Shown here: positions 6,881 through 13,140 of the stretch, piece by piece
Layout: every line of letters starts with the position of its first letter
Numbering within the stretch: position 1 is the first letter of the stretch
NCBI GenBank assembly: GCA_036380435.1
Contig: DASVES010000398.1
Span: forward strand, 1 to 13,144
Origin: DASQDT01 sp036380435
GTDB lineage: Bacteria; Acidobacteriota; Blastocatellia; Pyrinomonadales; Pyrinomonadaceae
Direction: 5' to 3'
DNA: 13,144 nt
Made by a program: the position numbers and the translations under genes
Notes under the pieces: generated by a model
Database searches by the model: none
Told to the model about the DNA's origin: nothing
The model's input: the letters and a program-made list of their open reading frames with translations, nothing else

Positions 6881-6920
6881 GCAAGTCGCGCGTTCTTCGC
6901 GCGCCCTTCGGGCGACTTGC
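6881..6920. repeat. inverted repeat just upstream of the 6921 promoter
   Basis: GCAAGTCGC (6881-6889) pairs with GCGACTTGC (6912-6920) around a 22-nt loop. A nested alternative stem-loop, CGCCC-TTC-GGGCG, occupies 6902-6914. It abuts the -35 box, so it may be a protein site, or a terminator for transcripts arriving from either side. Between 6687 and 6880 I see no gene or recognisable element. Confidence 0.5.
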
Positions 6921-6950
6921 TTGACAAGCATTTCGGCGCGTTCCTATGAT
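6921..6950 (+). promoter_or_regulatory. near-consensus sigma70-type promoter
   Basis: TTGACA (6921-6926, 6/6) and TATGAT (6945-6950, 5/6) are 18 nt apart, upstream of the phosphatidyltransferase gene, giving a leader of roughly 90 nt. The -35 box overlaps a 13-nt palindrome, TGCTTGACAAGCA (6918-6930), which could be an operator half-site pair. Confidence 0.75.
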
Positions 6951-7048
6951 GCAGGGCTGACGCGGCGCGCTGGGCGCGCGGCTCACCAAGTCGGCTCGCG
7001 AGAGACGAACTCCTTCCCAATCTGGACGCAAGCGAAAGAGGCGATTAA

Positions 7049-7891
7049 ATGTTCGGGGCGAGCATCGGCCGCGGCGCGCAGCGGATCATCGGCGCGATGG
7101 TGCGGGGGCTGTCGCGCAGCTCGATCAACCCCAACGTGCTGACGGTCATCGGCGTCTCGATCAACGTCTTTAGCGGAGTCCTCTTCGGACTCGGACACTT
7201 CTTCTGGGCCGGCGTCGTCCTCATCGTCGCCAATCTCTTCGACATGCTCGACGGTCAGGTGGCCCGCCTCACGGGTCGCGTCACGCGCTTCGGCGGCTTC
7301 CTCGACTCTTCGCTCGACCGCCTCTCCGACATGGCCGCCTTCGTCGGCCTGATGGTCTTCTACGCGCGCTACACCGACGACCCCGCGAGCCTCGCCTACG
7401 GCCAGCACTCTCCCTTAAACGTCTTCCTCGCCGGCGCGGCGCTCGCCGGCTCCGTGCTCGTCTCCTACGCCAGCGCGCGCGCCGAAAGTCTCATCCCGAA
7501 GTGCGACGTAGGCTTCCTGCGACGCCCCGAGCGCGTCGTGCTGCTCATCATCGGCGGCCTCTCGACGCATCCCGGATGGAGCAGTCCCTTCGCCAACCGC
7601 ATGCCCGCCGTCCTCTGGGTGCTCACCGTCGGCTCCTACTGGACGTTCGCCTACCGCATGTATCACACGTGGAGCGAGCTGCAACGAACGGAGGGCGCGA
7701 CGACGAGCAACGCCGCTGCCTCTGACACGACGCCGCGCGAGACGGTCGGCGAGCAGACTGCTACGGCACAGACAGCGGCGGGGCCGGACACGCCGCAAGC
7801 ATCTGCGGGGGCCGGCGGGGCGTCTAACGCGGGTGCGGGAGAACGGCACGGCACGGCCGATGTCGTCCGACGCCCGCAGGCTTCGGGCTGA
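7049..7891 (+). CDS. CDP-alcohol phosphatidyltransferase family enzyme
   Basis: This 280-residue integral membrane enzyme transfers a phosphatidyl group from a CDP-lipid to an alcohol. The full family signature is present: Asp65, Asp68-Gly69, Ala72-Arg73, Gly82, Asp86 and Asp90 (motif DxxDGxxARx8GxxxDxxxD). About six hydrophobic helices fill residues 28-205. SYASARAES (139-147) and RRPERVVLL (158-166) resemble phosphatidylinositol-phosphate synthases, where the first reads SYxKARAE; the Lys is absent here, so the acceptor (inositol phosphate, glycerol phosphate or other) cannot be assigned. Residues 214-280 are a Thr/Ala/Gly-rich, probably disordered tail. AGAGG (7037-7041) lies 7 nt before the ATG. 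A strong promoter lies upstream. The next gene begins 9 nt after the stop, suggesting an operon with the zinc-ribbon membrane protein. Confidence 0.88.
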   Translation: MFGASIGRGAQRIIGAMVRGLSRSSINPNVLTVIGVSINVFSGVLFGLGHFFWAGVVLIVANLFDMLDGQVARLTGRVTRFGGFLDSSLDRLSDMAAFVGLMVFYARYTDDPASLAYGQHSPLNVFLAGAALAGSVLVSYASARAESLIPKCDVGFLRRPERVVLLIIGGLSTHPGWSSPFANRMPAVLWVLTVGSYWTFAYRMYHTWSELQRTEGATTSNAAASDTTPRETVGEQTATAQTAAGPDTPQASAGAGGASNAGAGERHGTADVVRRPQASG

Positions 7892-7900
7892 GGGTCATTG

Positions 7901-8869
7901 ATGAGCGACAACAGACGCTCCTCCGCGAAGGTGAGCGACAACAGATGTTCTTTCGCGGGTCGCGAGCGCAAGCGCGCGGCCTTGTGTCCTTGCTGCGGCG
8001 CAGGCGTCGAGGGCGACATGGAAGCGGGGTGCGCGGGGTGCGGGGCGCGTCGCGTCGGCCCGCCGCTGCCGCGCCCGGAGCGAGAGCTGCCCGCTTACGG
8101 TCACGCCTTCTTCTCCGCCGCGCTTGGTCTCCTGTTAGCCTCCGCCTTCGTCGTCGCCACGGCCCTTGCGCTCTTCGAGCGCGACGCCTTCGCGCTCGGA
8201 CTCGGCGCGCTTCTGGCCGCCGCCGAGCGGGCCGCGTGGCGTTTGAAGTGGACGCTTCTGCCGGCCGCGTTCATTGCCGCCTGGGCGTGCGCGCGTCTGA
8301 ACCGGCACATGCGTCGCGCGCCGTCGCGCTTCGTCGGCCACGGATTTGCGCGCGCCGGTCTGGCGCTCTCGTGTGCGTCGGCGCTCGCCCTCGCCCTGTT
8401 CGTCGTCGCGTCTGTTCCCGAACGCCTGCGCCGTCGCGAACTCGGGCGGCGGGCCGGCGAGGAGGCCACGCTTTACGCGACCGACCGCGTGCTCTTCGCC
8501 TACCGCGCGCGCTTCGGCACTTATCCGTCAGCGCCCGCCGACTTGCGCCGGCTGCCCGACCCCGACGGCTCCGTCGCCGCCACAGTGGCCCTCTTGCAAT
8601 CAGGCAGCTACGCCCCCGAGGCCGAGGTCGCCTCGCTCGCGCCGAAGGGGCGCGGCCGTCGCCGCGCGGCCGCGCCGCGTCTGCGTAGCGTGTCCGCGCG
8701 TGGCCGCGACGACTCTGCGGGCGCGGGTCTGTCTCTGACGAGCTACGAGCTGACGCTGCCGGGCAGAGACAAGGTGCTGGGCACGGCCGACGATCTTCGC
8801 CTGCGCGACGGCGTGCCGCTCAAGGCGGGCGACCCTCCGCGGCGGCTGGCGACGCCGACGCCCGTCTGA
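7901..8869 (+). CDS. zinc-ribbon membrane protein with pseudopilin-like C-terminal region
   Basis: The protein has 322 residues and no assigned function. An N-terminal zinc ribbon is visible (Cys29-x2-Cys32 and Cys44-x2-Cys47), followed by Pro-rich PLPRPERELPAYG. Three hydrophobic segments (about 68-92, 115-133 and 149-172) anchor it. The remainder, EEATLYATDRVLFAYRARFG with TYP, then LPGRDKVLGTADDLRLRDG, resembles the globular head of type II secretion pseudopilins, where a Gly-rich Asp loop binds calcium; this is a resemblance only. Residues 250-270 are an Arg/Ala-rich low-complexity insert. ATG 7901 is preferred over the TTG at 7898, because GAGGG (7890-7894), overlapping the previous stop, is 6 nt upstream. 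The first 20 residues are a tandem duplication, which offers a second possible start at GTG 7931. Likely cotranscribed with the phosphatidyltransferase. Confidence 0.8.
   Translation: MSDNRRSSAKVSDNRCSFAGRERKRAALCPCCGAGVEGDMEAGCAGCGARRVGPPLPRPERELPAYGHAFFSAALGLLLASAFVVATALALFERDAFALGLGALLAAAERAAWRLKWTLLPAAFIAAWACARLNRHMRRAPSRFVGHGFARAGLALSCASALALALFVVASVPERLRRRELGRRAGEEATLYATDRVLFAYRARFGTYPSAPADLRRLPDPDGSVAATVALLQSGSYAPEAEVASLAPKGRGRRRAAAPRLRSVSARGRDDSAGAGLSLTSYELTLPGRDKVLGTADDLRLRDGVPLKAGDPPRRLATPTPV
7902..7961 (+). repeat. 30-bp tandem duplication at the start of the zinc-ribbon gene
   Basis: Two copies (7902-7931 and 7932-7961) share the first 14 bases TGAGCGACAACAGA exactly and most of the rest, encoding MSDNRRSSAK and VSDNRCSFAG. 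Each copy is preceded by a potential start codon (ATG 7901, GTG 7931). Confidence 0.8.
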
Positions 8870-8898
8870 GACTGCCGACCGCCACGTCAATATCGATC

Positions 8899-9189
8899 AT
8901 GGGAATCTTCGACATCTTCCGGCGCAGAAAATCGGACGACGAGGCGTCGCGCCGCGCGCAACTCCTCCGCACGGGTCGCATCGCCGAAGGCTCCATCTTC
9001 GACGTGGTCACCGACGAGGCGGGCCACGTCACCCAAATCTTCTTCAACTACACCATCAACGGCGTCGATTACGAGTCCTCTCAGTTGCTCGACCCAGGGC
9101 AACTTCTCCGTCAGGGCGACTACTTCCCCGGCGCGCGCGTCACCATCCGCTTCCACCCACAACGCCCCGGCAACTCGGTGGTGGTCTAA
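8899..9189 (+). CDS. small conserved protein, DUF3592-like
   Basis: This 96-residue protein has an Arg-rich N-terminus (MGIFDIFRRRKSDDEASRR) followed by a compact beta-rich domain: EGSIFDVVTDEAGHVTQIFF, YTINGVDYESSQ, PGARVTIRFHP and PGNSVVV. The pattern of a small beta-barrel with NGxxYES and VxVRxxPxxPxxS resembles DUF3592-type domains, which have no known biochemical role. There is no signal peptide or membrane helix; the N-terminal FDIFRRRK could bind membranes peripherally, which is a guess. The ATG has no clear Shine-Dalgarno. It follows the zinc-ribbon gene by 29 bases and precedes the biotin carboxylase gene across palindrome C, so it is probably the last gene of the 7049 operon. Confidence 0.75.
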   Translation: MGIFDIFRRRKSDDEASRRAQLLRTGRIAEGSIFDVVTDEAGHVTQIFFNYTINGVDYESSQLLDPGQLLRQGDYFPGARVTIRFHPQRPGNSVVV

Positions 9190-9193
9190 AGAC

Positions 9194-9270
9194 AGAGGTC
9201 AGAGGCTAGAGGTTAGAGGTCAGTCAGGAGCTTGCCTTTACTGACCTCTAACCTCTAACCTCTGACCTCT
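9194..9270. repeat. palindrome C of heptad repeats, upstream of accC
   Basis: The left arm 9194-9224 (AGAGGTC, AGAGGCT, AGAGGTT, AGAGGTC units) pairs with 9240-9270 at 30 of 31 positions around a 15-nt loop. It begins 5 nt after the preceding stop and ends 7 nt before the accC ATG, where no Shine-Dalgarno is visible. It could end the upstream transcript or limit accC translation. Confidence 0.88.
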
Positions 9271-9277
9271 ACTGCTT

Positions 9278-10831
9278 ATGTTTCGCAAAATCCTCATCGC
9301 CAACCGGGGCGAGATCGCCGTGCGCGTGATGCGCGCGTGCCGGGAGATGGACATCTCCACGGTCGCCGTCTACTCGGAGGCGGACGCCGCGGCCTTGCAC
9401 GTCAGGCTCGCCGACGAGGCTTATCTCCTCGGCCCCGCGTCGTCGGCGGAAAGCTACCTGCGTATCGACCGCGTGATTGACGCGGCGCTCCGCTCCGGCG
9501 CCGAGGCCGTCCACCCCGGCTACGGCTTCCTTGCGGAGAACGCGCAGTTCGCGCGCGCGGTCACTGAGGCCGGACTCACGTTCATCGGGCCGCCCGCCGA
9601 GGTGATGGAATTGATGGGGTCGAAGACGAGCGCGCGGCGCGCGGCGACGGAGGCGGGCGCGCCGGTCGTGCCGGGGACGACCGAGGCGCTCGCGTCGCTT
9701 GCGGAGCTTAAGGAGACGGCCCGTGGGCTTGGCTACCCCGTGATGCTCAAGGCGGCGGCCGGCGGCGGCGGCAAGGGCATGCGCTTAGTCGAGACGGAAG
9801 CGGAACTCGCGTCCAGCTTCGAGGCGGCGCGCTCGGAGGCGGCTTCCAGCTTCGGCGACGATGCGGTCTATCTGGAGAAGGCCGTCGAGCGGCCGCGCCA
9901 CATCGAAATCCAAATCTTCTCCGACGCGCACGGCAACCACCTGCATCTCGGCGAGCGCGAGTGCTCCATCCAGCGCCGCCACCAGAAGGTCATCGAGGAA
10001 GCGCCGTCGCCGATTGACGACCCCGTGTTGCGCGCGTCGATGGGCGAGGCGGCCGTGCGCGTGGCGCGCGCCTGCGCCTACGTCGGGGCGGGCACCGTCG
10101 AGTTTTTAGTCTCCGACGTAACGCGCGAGTTTTACTTTCTGGAGATGAACACACGCTTGCAGGTCGAGCACCCGGTGACGGAACTCGTCACGGGGTTCGA
10201 CCTTGTGCGCGAGCAGATACGCGTGGCGGCGGGAGAGCCGTTGTCGTTCCGGCAGGAGGACGTGGTGTTGCGCGGACACGCCGTCGAGTGCCGCGTCTAC
10301 GCCGAAGACCCGGAGAACAACTTCCTGCCGTCGCCCGGCCGCATCACGCACCTGCGCGTGCCGGCGGGGCCGAACGTGCGCGACGACGGCGGCGTCTACG
10401 CGGGCGCGGAGGTCTCGATCCACTACGACCCGATGATCTCGAAACTCGCGACGTGGGGCCGCACGCGCGCCGAGGCCATCGCGGCGATGCGTCGCGCGCT
10501 CGACGAGTACACGGTCGCCGGAATCAAGACGACGATTCCCTTCTTCCGCCAGGTGATGCGCGATCCGGAATTTCTCGACGGCCGACTCGACACCGGCTTC
10601 ATCGCGCGCTTCGAGGAGCGCCGCCGCGCCGCGCTCGACGCCGAAGAGAACGCGGGCGAGGCGAAGGATGAAGAGGTCGTGCGGCGCGACATGGCGGCCG
10701 TCGCCGCCGCGCTCGACTACGAGCGACGACAACGGCAGCAGGTGTCTTCCGCGGACGAGGGCCGCGCGCGGGAGTCGAGCGCGTGGAAGATGTCGGGCCG
10801 CGCCGCGCTCCTCCAGTCGCGCGTCAGGTGA
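9278..10831 (+). CDS. accC: biotin carboxylase subunit of an acyl-CoA carboxylase
   Basis: This 517-residue cytosolic enzyme uses ATP and bicarbonate to carboxylate the biotin on a carrier protein. Residues 2-110 form the N-terminal domain (KILIANRGEIAVRVMRACRE). The ATP-grasp domain shows AGGGGKGM (161-168), ERECSIQRRHQKVIEEAPSP (227-245) and EMNTRLQVEHPVTE (289-302), which hold ATP-, bicarbonate- and catalytic residues. The C-terminal domain has HAVECRVYAEDP and SPGRI. Family members have about 450 residues; the extra tail ends in WKMSGRAALLQ, as in longer alpha-type subunits. The carrier protein with a BT-like domain lies 865 bases downstream, pointing to an acyl-CoA (acetyl, propionyl or methylcrotonyl) carboxylase rather than pyruvate carboxylase. 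ATG 9278 matches the family start, although no Shine-Dalgarno is visible. The symbol is given for the domain; substrate specificity is not known. Confidence 0.93.
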   Translation: MFRKILIANRGEIAVRVMRACREMDISTVAVYSEADAAALHVRLADEAYLLGPASSAESYLRIDRVIDAALRSGAEAVHPGYGFLAENAQFARAVTEAGLTFIGPPAEVMELMGSKTSARRAATEAGAPVVPGTTEALASLAELKETARGLGYPVMLKAAAGGGGKGMRLVETEAELASSFEAARSEAASSFGDDAVYLEKAVERPRHIEIQIFSDAHGNHLHLGERECSIQRRHQKVIEEAPSPIDDPVLRASMGEAAVRVARACAYVGAGTVEFLVSDVTREFYFLEMNTRLQVEHPVTELVTGFDLVREQIRVAAGEPLSFRQEDVVLRGHAVECRVYAEDPENNFLPSPGRITHLRVPAGPNVRDDGGVYAGAEVSIHYDPMISKLATWGRTRAEAIAAMRRALDEYTVAGIKTTIPFFRQVMRDPEFLDGRLDTGFIARFEERRRAALDAEENAGEAKDEEVVRRDMAAVAAALDYERRQRQQVSSADEGRARESSAWKMSGRAALLQSRVR

Positions 10832-10845
10832 TGGGCCGCCCCGGC

Positions 10846-11445
10846 CTATTGTCTGAGGCGCAGGGTGTGCAGACGCGGCGAAGGCGTCTGCGCGCTTCCG
10901 CGCGACAAGGTGACTTCGACGTAGTAGAGATTGTTGGTGAAGTCCACCGCGCTGTTGGCGAAGGTGCAGCGCGCGCACGGGGTGTCGCCGCTCCGGTTGC
11001 GCGCCGTGCAGATGAGCACCTGCTGCTGGTCACAGCTTCTAATCTGGAACAGGCTGGCCTCGATGATGGTGCTGTTCGGCGTAGTGGAACCCATCTCCAA
11101 CCTCGTCCAGCCCGGACGGTTCGGGTTGGCGTTGTTGTCGAAGGTGTTCGTCACATTGTAGCGGGCGACGATCTTGAGGGCGTTGGCGCCGGCCCGGAAG
11201 CCGAGGTCGGTGTTGGAGAAGGCGAAGAAGTTGAGCGAGTCTTCGTCTATGACGCCGGTCGAGCCAACGGCCGTCCACGGCTTCGGGAGAACTTGGAACG
11301 CGGGTTCGGCTGGTTCGGACACCGGCGCGACCGCGGAACTGCGGCCGGCGGGCGACGCGAGCATCAGTGCCGCGAGCGCGGGCACGACGAAGAGCAGGCC
11401 GAGCCGGGTCAGGCCCCGGCCCTGTCGCAAGACGTTCTGTGTCAT
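10846..11445 (-). CDS. exported protein with four cysteines, unknown function
   Basis: The protein has 199 residues. Residues 1-40 form a signal peptide: QGRGLTR, a hydrophobic core (LGLLFVVPALAALMLA), and an Ala-Val-Ala end near residue 40. The mature part begins with Pro/Glu-rich residues. It has no family I recognise. It contains beta-type segments (ANALKIVARYNVTNTFDNNA; TIIEASLFQIRSCD; LYYVEVTLSRG) and four cysteines (138, 146, 157, 160) in SCD, ICT and DTPCARCTF, likely forming two disulfides or binding metal. ATG 11443-11445 is chosen because GGAGG (11454-11458) is 8 nt upstream; the frame extends further to 11580 but without protein-like character. A consensus promoter lies upstream. 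It is inserted, antiparallel, between the two carboxylase subunit genes and converges with accC only 14 bases from its stop. Confidence 0.8.
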   Translation of the reverse strand: MTQNVLRQGRGLTRLGLLFVVPALAALMLASPAGRSSAVAPVSEPAEPAFQVLPKPWTAVGSTGVIDEDSLNFFAFSNTDLGFRAGANALKIVARYNVTNTFDNNANPNRPGWTRLEMGSTTPNSTIIEASLFQIRSCDQQQVLICTARNRSGDTPCARCTFANSAVDFTNNLYYVEVTLSRGSAQTPSPRLHTLRLRQ

Positions 11446-11467
11446 GGGAAGCACCTCCGGTGTGGGA

Positions 11468-11502
11468 ACGCCCGCCGAAAGACGTTCGGCGCAGGCGGGC
11501 GT
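11468..11502 (-). promoter_or_regulatory. leader hairpin upstream of the exported protein gene
   Basis: ACGCCCGCC (11468-11476) pairs with GGCGGGCGT (11494-11502), with an alternative inner stem GCCGAA (11474-11479) and TTCGGC (11485-11490). On the minus strand it lies 9 nt upstream of the GGAGG ribosome site, within a leader of about 150 nt, where it could affect translation or RNA stability. Confidence 0.45.
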
Positions 11503-11600
11503 CGCGTGTTTAGTGAGAGTGAGCGGCGAGGCGGCGACGGTTACGGGGCGGGTGCGGCGCTTGGTGAGAGCCGGAACCAAAGGTCACGCGGTACGCGTGG

Positions 11601-11629
11601 CTTATACATCGGCCTCCACGCGCTGTCAA
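11601..11629 (-). promoter_or_regulatory. consensus sigma70-type promoter for the exported protein gene
   Basis: On the minus strand TTGACA (11624-11629, 6/6) and TATAAG (11601-11606, 5/6) are separated by exactly 17 nt. Transcription would start near 11594, about 150 nt before the ATG at 11445. This is one of the two strongest promoter matches in the window. Confidence 0.8.
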
Positions 11630-11696
11630 TAAAACGTTCGGCGGAAGGCGCCCCCGGTGAGCGCGCCGGGCCGGCGTACTCGACAGCCTTTGTCTT

Positions 11697-12224
11697 ATGA
11701 AACTAATAGCTGACATCGACGGCGAGCGTCACACGCTCGAAGTGGGGCGCGAGGGCGGCGGGCGCGTCGTCGCCGAAGTGGACGGCCGCCGGCACGAACT
11801 CGAAGCGAGTGAGGTGGAGCCGGGCGTCTACCTCTTCGTCCGCGAGGGGGAAGTGTTTGAGATACACCTCGGCGGCGCGGCGGGCGCGGCGGGCGCGTCG
11901 CCGCCGGAAATCAGCGTCCGACATCGTGGCGGGCACGGCGCGTATGCCGTCAGGGTGATCGACCCGAAGCGACTGCGCGGGGCGCGCGCCGCCGCCGGCC
12001 ACGACGCGGGGCGCGCGCAAATCACGGCGCCGATGCCGGGCAAGGTCGTCCGCGTCCTCGTCGAGCTGGGGCAGGAGGTGGAGGCCGGTCAGCCGGTCGT
12101 CGTCGTCGAGGCGATGAAGATGCAGAACGAGTTGAAGTCGCCGAAGGCGGGCGCCGTTGTCGCGCTGCACGCCGCGGTGGGCGCGACCGTCAACTCGGGC
12201 GACATCCTCGCCGAGATCGAGTGA
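11697..12224 (+). CDS. biotin carboxyl carrier protein with BT-like domain
   Basis: This 175-residue cytosolic protein carries the biotin that shuttles carboxyl groups in an acyl-CoA carboxylase. The C-terminal 70 residues form the biotinyl domain: ITAPMPGKVVRVLVELGQEV, then VVEAMKMQNE with the biotinylated Lys141, then SPKAGAVVALHAAVGATVNS. Residues 1-95 (DGERHTLEV, DGRRHELEA, VYLFVREGEVFEIHL) are beta-rich and resemble the BT domain that docks the carboxylase alpha subunit in propionyl- and methylcrotonyl-CoA carboxylases. In many bacteria this half is fused to the biotin carboxylase; here it is separate from the 9278 gene. An Ala/Gly linker (59-68) and an Ala/Arg linker (93-107) flank the middle. 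ATG 11697 has no clear Shine-Dalgarno. The carboxyltransferase gene is outside the window. Confidence 0.9.
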   Translation: MKLIADIDGERHTLEVGREGGGRVVAEVDGRRHELEASEVEPGVYLFVREGEVFEIHLGGAAGAAGASPPEISVRHRGGHGAYAVRVIDPKRLRGARAAAGHDAGRAQITAPMPGKVVRVLVELGQEVEAGQPVVVVEAMKMQNELKSPKAGAVVALHAAVGATVNSGDILAEIE

Positions 12225-12351
12225 GGGATGAGGGCGGAGGGATGAATGAAAGGCTGTTCGACTCATCGCTTAATGTGTTTGCTCGAACTGAGGATGGCAC
12301 TTGAACCGACAACTCGACGCCTCATCCCTCATCCCTCCGCCCTCATCCCTC
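12223..12351. repeat. palindrome D, spanning the start of the HAD gene
   Basis: A perfect 23-bp inverted repeat (12223-12245 with 12329-12351), containing GGATGAG and GGCGGAGG units, encloses 83 nt. The left arm overlaps the carrier-protein stop codon (12222-12224). The loop holds the ribosome site and TTG start of the HAD gene, and the right arm is translated as its residues 10-17. An additional CTCATCC unit lies at 12321-12327. Confidence 0.85.
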
Positions 12352-13068
12352 GCAGACCTGCGCGTCCTGCTGTGGGACATCGACGGGACGCTGATCCGTT
12401 CGCGTCGCACGGGGGCGTTCAAGGAGTACACGATCCCCGTGCTGGAGAGCGTGTTCGGGACGGCGGGGCGGCTCCGGGAGTTGTCGGTCTCGGGGATGAC
12501 CGACTTGCAGATCGTCGCCGAGTCTCTGCGCGACGAAGGGTTCACGCCCCGCGAGATTCGCGCGCGCCTGCGCGAGCTGAGCGCGCTCTACCTCGCGGCC
12601 CTGGAGCGCGCCGCCGGCGCCCGGGAAGGGCCGCCTCTCTTCGAGGTGCTCCCCGGCGTGCGCGAAGTCCTGACGGCCGCGCAGGCGCACCCGCGTTACC
12701 TCTCCGCACTGCTGACGGGCAACATCGAGCCGGCCGCGCGTCTCAAGATGCGCCTCGTCGGCCTCGCCGACTTCTTCACACTGCCCGGCGCCTTCGGCGA
12801 CGACTCGCACGACCGCCGCGACCTGCCCGCCCTCGCGAGCGAGCGCATCAACCGACACCTCGGCCTCGCCCTGCTCCCTTCACAGTTCATCGTCATCGGC
12901 GACACGCCAAACGACATCGCATGCGCCCGTCACTTCGGCGCCCGCGCCATCGGCGTCGGTACGGGCCGCGTCAACAGCGTCGAGACGCTGCGCCCACACT
13001 CCCCGGACGCGCTCCTGCCCGACCTCTCGGACACAAACCGCGTGATGGAAGTTCTCGCCAGACTATAA
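12301..13068 (+). CDS. HAD superfamily hydrolase (phosphatase), TTG start
   Basis: This 255-residue cytosolic protein is probably a phosphatase of the haloacid dehalogenase superfamily. Motif I is LLWDIDGTLI with nucleophile Asp26 and Asp28; motif II is LLTGN with Thr139; a basic residue near 147-151 (ARLKMR) may serve motif III; motif IV is VIGDTPNDI with Asp201 and Asp205. A helical cap of about 80 residues (38-118) lies between motifs I and II, as in phosphoglycolate phosphatase-like members. The substrate is not predictable. TTG 12301 is chosen because GAGGA (12290-12294) lies 6 nt upstream and no ATG or GTG exists before motif I in this frame. Its first 18 residues, DASSLIPPPSSL included, are encoded largely by the right arm of palindrome D and are not family-like. 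Confidence 0.85.
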   Translation: MNRQLDASSLIPPPSSLADLRVLLWDIDGTLIRSRRTGAFKEYTIPVLESVFGTAGRLRELSVSGMTDLQIVAESLRDEGFTPREIRARLRELSALYLAALERAAGAREGPPLFEVLPGVREVLTAAQAHPRYLSALLTGNIEPAARLKMRLVGLADFFTLPGAFGDDSHDRRDLPALASERINRHLGLALLPSQFIVIGDTPNDIACARHFGARAIGVGTGRVNSVETLRPHSPDALLPDLSDTNRVMEVLARL

Positions 13069-13072
13069 TCAG

Positions 13073-13140
13073 AGAGGGGAAAGTGAAAGACGAAAGCGGG
13101 AAGCAATTCCTCCCCACTTTCGTCTTTCACTTTCCCCTCT
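13073..13140. repeat. palindrome E after the HAD gene
   Basis: A perfect 24-bp inverted repeat (13073-13096 with 13117-13140) with purine-rich left arm (AGAGGGGAAAGTGAAAGACG) has a 20-nt loop that can extend pairing through GGGA and TCCC. It starts 4 nt after the stop and is probably a terminator. The window ends 4 bases later, so its downstream context is not visible. Confidence 0.85.

Noticed and set aside
6675..7031. Upstream extension of the ankyrin-protein frame
   Set aside because: Arg/Ala-rich without protein-like pattern. The ATG at 6735-6737 has no ribosome site, whereas the GTG at 6672-6674 has AGGAG at 7 nt.
9194..9270. Palindromes as insertion-sequence ends or MITEs
   Set aside because: No target-site duplication is apparent, the five copies differ in sequence, and no transposase is nearby; a mobile origin remains unproven.
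10106..10978. 290-codon minus-strand frame antisense to accC
   Set aside because: High-GC antisense frame without motifs, overlapping well-supported genes on both strands.
11446..11580. Extension of the exported-protein frame to an upstream ATG
   Set aside because: It would bury the signal peptide inside the protein and ignore the GGAGG site before 11445.
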